From the NCBI RefSeq assembly GCF_000238915.1, contig NZ_BAEG01000011.1, forward strand, positions 1 through 39,967: a stretch of DNA of 39,967 bases, read 5' to 3'. Below, piece by piece: positions 1 through 8,256 of the stretch. The DNA comes from Arthrobacter globiformis NBRC 12137. Lineage in GTDB: Bacteria; Actinomycetota; Actinomycetes; Actinomycetales; Micrococcaceae. The stretch's first letter is position 1; each line of letters begins with the position of its first letter. The translations under genes were made by a program, and so were the position numbers. Below the pieces are notes generated by a model. That model was given only the letters and a program-made list of their open reading frames with translations. It did not search any database and was not told where the DNA came from.

Positions 1-261
1 AAGGCGATCCACACCCCGGGCCACTCACCCGGGTCCACCTGCTTCCACCTCGAGGCCGGGAACACCGTGTTCACCGGGGACACCCTGTTCAACGGCGGAC
101 CCGGCGCGACCGGCCGGTCCTACAGTGACTACCCCACCATCCTGGCCTCCATCCGCGAACGCCTCCTCCCCCTCCCCGCGGACACGGTCGTTCGGACCGG
201 GCACGGGGACAACACCACCATCGCCGCCGAACGCGAAACCCTCGCCAAAGTGGCACAGTAA
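1..261 (+). CDS. MBL-fold metallo-hydrolase, C-terminal part
   Basis: The reading frame is open from the first base and ends at TAA 259-261, so only about the last 86 residues are present. Visible metal-site motifs are TPGHSPGS (metal-binding His), FTGDTLF (bridging Asp) and GHGDNT (last His), in the order seen in glyoxalase II-like metallo-beta-lactamase-fold hydrolases. The HxHxDH motif must lie to the left of the window. In actinobacteria such genes often follow the S-(hydroxymethyl)mycothiol dehydrogenase gene for formaldehyde detoxification. That would suit the betaine-demethylation genes here, but the dehydrogenase is outside the window, so this link is inference. A strong terminator follows directly. 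Confidence 0.85.
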   Translation, partial: KAIHTPGHSPGSTCFHLEAGNTVFTGDTLFNGGPGATGRSYSDYPTILASIRERLLPLPADTVVRTGHGDNTTIAAERETLAKVAQ

Positions 262-276
262 GAAACCGGCAAACAC

Positions 277-306
277 AATGGCCCCCATCCTGCGATGGGG
301 GCCATT
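277..306 (+). terminator. Rho-independent terminator-like hairpin after the MBL hydrolase
   Basis: A perfect 13-bp stem (277-289 with 294-306, AATGGCCCCCATC and its complement) closes a 4-base loop, 16 bases after the stop codon. The T tract is short (TTT). It separates the hydrolase from the transporter gene. Confidence 0.85.
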
Positions 307-355
307 TGCGTAACTCGTGTCATGTTCGTGGCTATCACTGTGAGCTGAGGCACTT

Positions 356-393
356 TGTTGCATAGAATGAGTCTTGTTGATTACTACGGAACA
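356..393 (+). promoter_or_regulatory. Betaine-regulon type upstream element (copy 1)
   Basis: TGTTGCATA (356-364), ten bases, then TGTTGATTACTACGGAACA (375-393). The same layout recurs at 15830-15867 before the Rieske ferredoxin and, in part, at 15700-15723 before the ferredoxin reductase. TGTTGCATA and the complement of TACGGAACA resemble each other, so this looks like a multi-half-site operator. It lies about 150 bases before the transporter start, implying a long leader or a site upstream of the promoter. The bound regulator is unknown; the IclR protein at 12274-13080 is a candidate. Confidence 0.6.
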
Positions 394-545
394 TGATGCG
401 ATCCCCCGCGCGGTCGCATGTAGGCAGTCATAGTCCGGGACAGCGGCTTCCTGGCCCTGGAGTCCGAAGACCAGCCGAACCCGTCCGCGGGGTGAACAGC
501 AGCTCGCTGCACGCCAGTCCCGTCAATACCAGTAAGGAACCCCTC

Positions 546-2003
546 ATGACACTCAAAGGTGATGTCACAACCGAGCAGAGCAGCAAGAGTAGACAGGCCT
601 CCCGCCGGCTCACGGCCTCCGACATAAACGTCGTGGACCAGCGGATGCTCAAGAAGGCCCTCGGCGGCACAGTCGTGGGCAACACCATGGAGTGGTACGA
701 CGTCGGCGTCTTCGGCTATCTGATCACCACCATGGGTCCGGTGTTTCTGCCGGAAGCGGACAGGTCCGTCCAGACACTGTTCCTGCTCGGCACATTCGCG
801 GCCACCTTCATTGCCCGCCCCATCGGCGGCGTCGTGTTCGGCTGGCTTGGCGACAAGGTGGGCCGCCAGAAGGTGCTGGCCGCCACACTGATGCTGATGG
901 CGGCCAGCACCTTCGCCGTCGGCCTGCTGCCCGGCTACGCACAGATAGGCGTCTGGGCCGCAGCCCTGCTGGTGCTCCTGAAGCTCGTGCAGGGCTTCTC
1001 CACCGGCGGCGAATACGCCGGTGCCACCACGTTCGTGTGTGAGTATGCCCCCGACAAGCGGCGCGGCTTCTTCGCCAGTTTCCTGGACATGGGCTCCTAC
1101 ATCGGGTTTGCCCTGGGCGCTGCCACGGTCTCGGTCCTCCAGGTCACCCTCGGCGAAGCCGCGATGGAGGAATGGGGCTGGAGACTGCCATTCCTGGTGG
1201 CCGGGCCGCTGGGTCTGATCGCCATCTACTTCCGTAACAAGATCGAGGAGTCCCCCCAGTTCCAGGCAGCCCTGGACGCGCAGGAGTCAGCCGCCGTCGA
1301 AGCCGCCGCCGGCGATGCAGCAGTCGCCAAGGGTCCGGTAGGCATCATCGCCAGGTACTGGCGTCCGATTGTGCTGGCCATGATCCTCGCCGGCGCAGCC
1401 AACACCGTTGGCTACGCCCTGACGTCCTACATGCCGACGTACCTGACCGAATCCAAGGGCTACGACCCCGTTCACGGGACCTTGCTGACCATCCCGGTAC
1501 TGGTGGTGATGTCCTTGTGCATCCCTCTCACCGGCAGGCTTTCTGACCGCATCGGAAGGCGCCCGGTCCTGTGGATCGGCGCCGGAAGCACCGTCCTGTT
1601 CGCGGTCCCCGCCTTCACCCTGATCGGCATCGGCGAGATCTGGTCCACCCTCGCGGGCCTCTCCCTGGTCGCCTTCCCTGTGACCTTTTATGTGGCCAAC
1701 CTCGCCTCGGCGCTGCCTGCACTGTTCCCCACCTCAAGCCGCTACAGCGGCATGGGCATCGCCTACAACTTCTCGGTGGCGATTTTTGGCGGGACAACAC
1801 CATTCCTGATCCAGGGCATGATCGAGGCCACCGGCGACGACATGGCCCCCGCCTATTATCTGATGGGCACCTCTGTCATCGGTGCGATCGCCATCTACTT
1901 CCTTCGTGAATCCGCCCGCCGCCCGCTGCCGGGCTCCATGCCGAGCGTTGACACGGAGGAGGAGGCCCAGGAGCTTATCGCGTCCCAGCACACGTGGCGC
2001 TAG
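546..2003 (+). CDS. MHS-family MFS transporter (ProP/KgtP-like), probable betaine or related osmolyte importer
   Basis: A protein of 485 residues with about 12 hydrophobic segments. It has the family hallmarks NTMEWYDVGVFGYL at the first membrane segment, the loop motif GWLGDKVGRQ between segments 2 and 3, and KLVQGFSTGGEY in segment 4, as in the metabolite:H+ symporter family (ProP, KgtP, ShiA). The frame is open from 393, but the ATG at 546 is chosen because AAGGA (534-538) sits 7 bases before it and the earlier residues look non-coding. Its upstream element matches the one in front of the betaine monooxygenase genes, so glycine betaine, or a precursor or breakdown product, is the likely substrate. 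Substrate choice is inference. Confidence 0.85.
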   Translation: MTLKGDVTTEQSSKSRQASRRLTASDINVVDQRMLKKALGGTVVGNTMEWYDVGVFGYLITTMGPVFLPEADRSVQTLFLLGTFAATFIARPIGGVVFGWLGDKVGRQKVLAATLMLMAASTFAVGLLPGYAQIGVWAAALLVLLKLVQGFSTGGEYAGATTFVCEYAPDKRRGFFASFLDMGSYIGFALGAATVSVLQVTLGEAAMEEWGWRLPFLVAGPLGLIAIYFRNKIEESPQFQAALDAQESAAVEAAAGDAAVAKGPVGIIARYWRPIVLAMILAGAANTVGYALTSYMPTYLTESKGYDPVHGTLLTIPVLVVMSLCIPLTGRLSDRIGRRPVLWIGAGSTVLFAVPAFTLIGIGEIWSTLAGLSLVAFPVTFYVANLASALPALFPTSSRYSGMGIAYNFSVAIFGGTTPFLIQGMIEATGDDMAPAYYLMGTSVIGAIAIYFLRESARRPLPGSMPSVDTEEEAQELIASQHTWR

Positions 2004-2020
2004 CCCCGGGCCCAAACAGC

Positions 2021-2056
2021 AGTGTCCCCGTCGTGAGGACGACGGGGACACTTTTT
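2021..2056 (+). terminator. Rho-independent terminator after the MFS transporter
   Basis: A 14-bp perfect stem (2021-2034 with 2039-2052) with loop GAGG, followed by TTTT. It lies between the transporter and the convergent GntR gene. Confidence 0.92.
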
Positions 2057-2096
2057 CAGGCGGTCGACAGGGCCCTGTAGGCACTAGGCGGGCTGT

Positions 2097-2777
2097 TCAG
2101 GCAGCAAACAGGGCCGTCCGCACAGCCTTCTCAAAGCCGTCGACGTGGGCACGGGCGAGCTCCGCCGCACGGGCCTCGTCTCCGCCGATCACCGCTTTCA
2201 GCAGCTCGACATGCTCATGCACATGCCCGGAAAGGTTCGGCAGCCGGTCCAGCACCATGCACCAAATGCGCGTTGCCAGGTTGTCGTAGCGGATCAACGC
2301 GTCTTCCAGGTGTGGATTCGCGGCGGCGGCGTAGATTCCCTGGTGCACCCGGGCGTCCAGGCGCAGGGTCTCCACCACAGATGCGCTGTTTACGTCGAAG
2401 GCCTCGACTTCCTCCACGATGAGGCGGAGCCGGTCCCGGGCCGCCGGGGTGGCCACACGGGCGGCACGCGCCGCCGCGAGGGGCTCAAGCTGGGCACGGA
2501 TCTCCGAGATGAACGCCAGGTCCGTAACCTCCACGCGCGTGGCGAACGTGCCGCGCCGGGGATACGTCACCACAAGCCGGTCCACTTCAAGCCGTTTCAA
2601 AGCTTCCCTGACGGGAGTACGGCCCACGCCGAGTTCCTTTGCGATTCCCTCGTCATAGAGGGGGTCCCCGGGCCGGATCTCCAGGGTCAGCAGGCTGTCA
2701 CGTATCCGTTCATAGGCCACATCGGCCAACGACCTCGAACCTCCGGCCTCAGTCACCGCCAAAGCTTCAAAAGCCAC
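2097..2777 (-). CDS. GntR-family (FCD domain) transcriptional regulator
   Basis: An N-terminal winged helix (SLADVAYERIRDSLLTLEIRP, then ELGVGRTPVREALKRLE with the recognition helix) is followed by an all-helical FCD ligand domain with metal-site type residues (DARVHQ, HEHVELLKAV, HVDGF). This is the FadR/VanR branch, whose members usually sense small carboxylates. The frame also allows a TTG start at 2801. The GTG at 2775-2777 is preferred because AGGAG lies about 10 bases before it and would fall inside the gene otherwise. It is divergent from purU across a short gap holding the palindrome TGATATATCA. Control of the purU to molybdoenzyme operon, probably as a repressor responding to a betaine-pathway intermediate, is inferred from this arrangement. 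Confidence 0.9.
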   Translation of the reverse strand: MAFEALAVTEAGGSRSLADVAYERIRDSLLTLEIRPGDPLYDEGIAKELGVGRTPVREALKRLEVDRLVVTYPRRGTFATRVEVTDLAFISEIRAQLEPLAAARAARVATPAARDRLRLIVEEVEAFDVNSASVVETLRLDARVHQGIYAAAANPHLEDALIRYDNLATRIWCMVLDRLPNLSGHVHEHVELLKAVIGGDEARAAELARAHVDGFEKAVRTALFAA

Positions 2778-2845
2778 CGTTCCGCCTCTCCTACGGGCCA
2801 ACTATTGACCTCATCCGCACACCAGTATACGCTGGCCATCACCGC

Positions 2846-2877
2846 TGATATATCAATAAGGTTATCAACCATATATC
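2846..2877. promoter_or_regulatory. Probable GntR operator region between the regulator and purU
   Basis: A perfect palindrome TGATATATCA (2846-2855) is followed by a related AT-rich sequence CATATATC (2870-2877) in an otherwise GC-rich region. It lies in the 113-base gap between divergent genes, the usual place for FadR-type GntR autoregulation. A similar TGATATATC recurs at 10621, before moeA. Confidence 0.6.
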
Positions 2878-2890
2878 TAAAGGATTTGAA

Positions 2891-3805
2891 ATGACGCTCG
2901 TGGAGACAGCCACAAAAGCCAGCCCGGCGCCGCTGACGGAAGCCGCTGGAGAAACCCCGACCGGCAAGTTTGTGCTCACACTGTCGTGTGCCCAGCGTGC
3001 CGGCATCGTTCAGGCGGTAACCACTTTCCTGTTCGAGCGCGGATTCAACATCGAGGAGCACCAGCAGTTCGACGACGGTCTCCGCCAAACCCTGCACCTG
3101 CGCACCGCCTTCTCCGGCGCCACGGGTTATGACCTGCAGAAGATCGAAGACGAGTTCGGCACCATCGCGGAGCGCTTTGACATGAAGTTCAACGTCCACG
3201 ACGAGACCAAGACGCGCGTTCTGGTCATGGTGTCCAAGTTCGGGCACTGCCTCAACGACCTGATTTTCCGCTGGCGGGGCGGCAGCCTTGGCGGGGACCT
3301 GGCCCTGGTGGTTTCCAACCACGAAACGCACCGGGCGATGGCCGAGGCTGCCGGCCTTCCGTTCGTTCACATTCCGGTGACTCCGGAAACCAAGCAGGAT
3401 GCCGAACGGCGCCTGCTCGAGCTCGTGGATGAGTACAACATCGACCTCGTCGTCCTGGCCCGGTACATGCAGGTACTTTCCGATGACCTGTGCCGGTCCC
3501 TGGAGGGCAGGGCCATCAACATCCACCACTCGTTCCTGCCGGGGTTCAAGGGCGCGCGCCCCTACCACCAGGCCTACGACCGCGGGGTCAAGCTGGTTGG
3601 CGCGACCGCGCATTACGTGACCGCCGACCTGGACGAAGGTCCGATCATCGAGCAGGAAGTCATTCGCGTGGACCACAGCCACGGGCCCACCACGCTCTCC
3701 ACCATCGGGCAGGACGCCGAGGCCCTGGCGTTGTCCCGCGCGGTGCGGTGGCACTGCGAGCACCGGGTGCTGATCGACCAGGCCAGCACCATCGTCTTCC
3801 GCTAA
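2891..3805 (+). CDS. purU: Formyltetrahydrofolate deformylase (copy 1)
   Basis: A 304-residue protein hydrolysing 10-formyl-THF to formate and THF. An N-terminal ACT domain (about 27-105, FVLTLSCAQRAGIVQAV) precedes a formyltransferase fold (about 109-300). The catalytic triad of the fold is visible as Asn210 and His212 in AINIHHSFLPGFKG and Asp248 in ADLDEGPII. AAGGA (2879-2883) supports the ATG. About 20 residues before the ACT domain are low-complexity. It is the first gene of the C1 operon, 54 bases before dimethylglycine oxidase. There it would clear one-carbon units as formate and regenerate THF for demethylation, rather than serve purine synthesis. A paralogue is at 16355-17293. Confidence 0.95.
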   Translation: MTLVETATKASPAPLTEAAGETPTGKFVLTLSCAQRAGIVQAVTTFLFERGFNIEEHQQFDDGLRQTLHLRTAFSGATGYDLQKIEDEFGTIAERFDMKFNVHDETKTRVLVMVSKFGHCLNDLIFRWRGGSLGGDLALVVSNHETHRAMAEAAGLPFVHIPVTPETKQDAERRLLELVDEYNIDLVVLARYMQVLSDDLCRSLEGRAINIHHSFLPGFKGARPYHQAYDRGVKLVGATAHYVTADLDEGPIIEQEVIRVDHSHGPTTLSTIGQDAEALALSRAVRWHCEHRVLIDQASTIVFR

Positions 3806-6352
<2,547 letters not shown>

Positions 6353-6378
6353 GCAGCCCGCAGGGCCCTTCGGGGACA

Positions 6379-6417
6379 CGCAGCCCGGCTCATCCTCGCA
6401 ACGGGAGCCGGGCTGCG
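6379..6417 (+). other. Strong hairpin between dmgO and fchA
   Basis: A 13-bp perfect inverted repeat (6379-6391 with 6405-6417, CGCAGCCCGGCTC) with a 13-base loop, 27 bases after the dmgO stop. No T tract follows, so it is more likely a partial terminator, a processing site or an mRNA 3'-end stabiliser within the operon than a full stop. Confidence 0.65.
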
Positions 6418-6462
6418 TGCAGCCCCTTCCGCTCCAGCCCCTATCAGCCCAGGAATGGACAA

Positions 6463-7089
6463 ATGATCGGTTCAGAAACAATTAATGACTACCTCGGCCG
6501 GCTTGCCGCCCGGAAGCCCACGCCCGGCGGCGGCGCTGCCGCAGCGCTCCACGCGGCACAGGGTGCGGCCCTGGTGGCGATGGTGGCGCGCTTCAGCACC
6601 GGCGGCAAATATGAGCAGCACGTTGAGACGACGTCCAGAATCATTGCCGCCGCCGACCAACTCGTAGGTGAGACGCTGGGGCTGGCCGACGCCGACGAAG
6701 CCGCCTTCAAAGCTGTGATCGCTTCGTACAAGCTGCCGGCCGAAAGCGACGCTGAGCGTGAGGCCCGCGCAGCCGCCATCGACGACGCGCTTTCCCAGGC
6801 CGCCGAACCGCCAGCCCGGCTGATCAAGCTGTCCGGCGCCGTCGTGGATCTCGCAGCCGAACTTCTGGATATTGCGAACCCCAATGTCATCAGCGACATT
6901 GCCGCCGCAGCCGACGCGGCCCGGGCAGCAGCGACCACGGCGCGGGTCAACATCGACATCAACGTCGTCGCCATCAAGAACGCCCAGGTGCGCGCAGCAC
7001 TGGCTGAACAAACTGACGGACTCGAAGTAAAAGTCGTGCTGGCAGCTGACTCCCTCTCGCGCCAGGTACGGGAAAGGATCCTCCGATGA
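6463..7089 (+). CDS. fchA: Cyclodeaminase/methenyl-THF cyclohydrolase family protein (FchA-like)
   Basis: A 208-residue, mostly helical protein of the formiminotransferase-cyclodeaminase C-terminal family. The diagnostic N-terminus is TINDYLGRLAARKPTPGGGAAAALHAAQGAALVAMV, with a later NPNVISDIAAAADAARAA segment. Homologues include formimino-THF cyclodeaminase of histidine and purine breakdown, and the methenyl-THF cyclohydrolase Fch of methylotrophs. The long open frame begins inside dmgO, but ATG 6463 with AGGA (6451-6454) is the sensible start. It overlaps folD by 4 bases (ATGA). Because the adjoining FolD lacks its cyclohydrolase lysine, hydrolysis of 5,10-methenyl-THF to 10-formyl-THF is the likely job here. 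No glutamate formiminotransferase gene is present. Confidence 0.88.
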   Translation: MIGSETINDYLGRLAARKPTPGGGAAAALHAAQGAALVAMVARFSTGGKYEQHVETTSRIIAAADQLVGETLGLADADEAAFKAVIASYKLPAESDAEREARAAAIDDALSQAAEPPARLIKLSGAVVDLAAELLDIANPNVISDIAAAADAARAAATTARVNIDINVVAIKNAQVRAALAEQTDGLEVKVVLAADSLSRQVRERILR

Positions 7090-7964
7090 CGGCATCCCTG
7101 CTCTCCGGCAAACCCCTCGCCAAACTGATCCAGCAGCAGGCCCAGACCGAAGCCAAAGTCCTCGCCGAAGAGGGCACCTGCCCAACCCTCGCCGTCGTGG
7201 TTGCGACCGAGGACAGCTCAACGCACTGGTACGTGCGCTCAATCGAGCGCGCCGCCGAAGCCGCGGGCATCAACTGCAGGATTATCGACGTCGGCCATGA
7301 CGCGACCGAACAGGTGCTCATCGCCGTGTTGAAGGACCTCAGCGCAGAGCTTTCCGTCAACGGCATCATCCTGCAGACTCCCCTGCCTCCGGGCGTCAGA
7401 ACCCAGGAGCTGGTGAAGTACATCGCTCCGGAAAAGGACATCGACGGCGCGAACCCGCTGAGCCTCGGGCTTCTCGCCGTCGGGGAACGTGCCTTTGCCC
7501 CGGCCACGGCACGCGCCGTGGTGGAAATCCTGGACCACTTCGAAATCCCTGTGGCAGGCCGCAACGTGGTGGTCGTGGGCCGTTCCACGGTCGTTGGCAA
7601 GCCGCTCTCCCTGCTGCTGCTGCAGAAGGACGCCACCACAACGGTCTGCCACTCGAAGTCCGGCGCCCTCGGGACATACACCAAGACGGCCGACGTCGTG
7701 GTTGTTGCCGCGGGCCGGACCGGGCTGCTCACCGGGGCGGACGTTTCGGAACATTCAGTGGTCATCGATGTGGGAACCAACGTGCTCTCCGATGGCTCAC
7801 TCACGGGCGACGTCGACGAAGCCAGCGTCCGTCCGGTCGCTGCCGCGCTGACACCGGTCCCCGGCGGCGTGGGCTCAGTCACCACTGCGCTGCTCCTTCT
7901 CCACACCGCCGAGGCGGCGCGCGAACAGTCGCGCGCAACCAGCGCGCCTGTGCTCACGCGGTAA
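7086..7964 (+). CDS. folD: Methylenetetrahydrofolate dehydrogenase of the FolD family, cyclohydrolase lysine missing
   Basis: A 292-residue FolD homologue with its start overlapping the fchA stop. Family marks are the N-terminal segment ending in WYVRSIERA, then IILQTPLPPGV, EKDIDGANP, the dinucleotide motif VVVGRSTVVGKPLSLLL and PVPGGVGSVTT. In E. coli FolD the active site includes Lys54, Gln98 and Asp121. Here Gln97 and Asp120 are kept with a constant shift of one, but the lysine position is Ile53 (codon ATC, 7242-7244). That lysine is required for the cyclohydrolase half-reaction, while dehydrogenase activity can remain without it. The protein is therefore probably a 5,10-methylene-THF dehydrogenase only, paired with FchA. 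The C-terminal ~15 residues are unstructured-looking. Confidence 0.92.
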   Translation: MTASLLSGKPLAKLIQQQAQTEAKVLAEEGTCPTLAVVVATEDSSTHWYVRSIERAAEAAGINCRIIDVGHDATEQVLIAVLKDLSAELSVNGIILQTPLPPGVRTQELVKYIAPEKDIDGANPLSLGLLAVGERAFAPATARAVVEILDHFEIPVAGRNVVVVGRSTVVGKPLSLLLLQKDATTTVCHSKSGALGTYTKTADVVVVAAGRTGLLTGADVSEHSVVIDVGTNVLSDGSLTGDVDEASVRPVAAALTPVPGGVGSVTTALLLLHTAEAAREQSRATSAPVLTR

Positions 7965-7976
7965 CCGGGGGCACTG

Positions 7977-8210
7977 ATGGCAGGCAGCACTGCGCCGCAG
8001 CCCACCGGCACCAAGGTCGTGGCGGACTGGACCGCGCTCATGCCAGGCGACTTCGTCACCGTGCTGGAGTCGTACACGGTTCCCCACAGCGGCTGGATCG
8101 ACGACCTGACCGAGGACGGCAACATCATCTGGCTGCTTCGCGCCTCCGGGGGCGGCCGTCGCATGTTCTTCCGCGAGAACGGCGACACCATCACGGTCGA
8201 AGCCCCCTAG
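7977..8210 (+). CDS. Small conserved-context protein of unknown function (77 aa)
   Basis: I do not recognise this protein. It starts with ATG 12 bases after the folD stop, with GGGGGC just before it, and ends 46 bases before the molybdoenzyme gene, so it is surely co-transcribed. There is no signal peptide, membrane segment or cysteine. After about 17 flexible residues the pattern (MPGDFVTVLESY, GWIDDLTEDGNIIWLL, RRMFFRENGDTITV) suggests a compact beta-barrel of SH3-like type with alternating hydrophobic residues and Gly-Asp turns. Its place between folate enzymes and a formate-dehydrogenase-like enzyme suggests an accessory or coupling role; this is inference only. Confidence 0.75.
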   Translation: MAGSTAPQPTGTKVVADWTALMPGDFVTVLESYTVPHSGWIDDLTEDGNIIWLLRASGGGRRMFFRENGDTITVEAP

Positions 8211-8256
8211 GCAGCGCACGCCCGCACTGCCCGCCACAGATCCAAAGGAAATTCCA

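Noticed and set aside
393..545. An N-terminal extension of the MFS transporter by 51 residues
   Set aside because: The added residues are Arg/Pro/Ser-rich without family similarity, overlap the regulatory element, and lack the good ribosome site that precedes 546.
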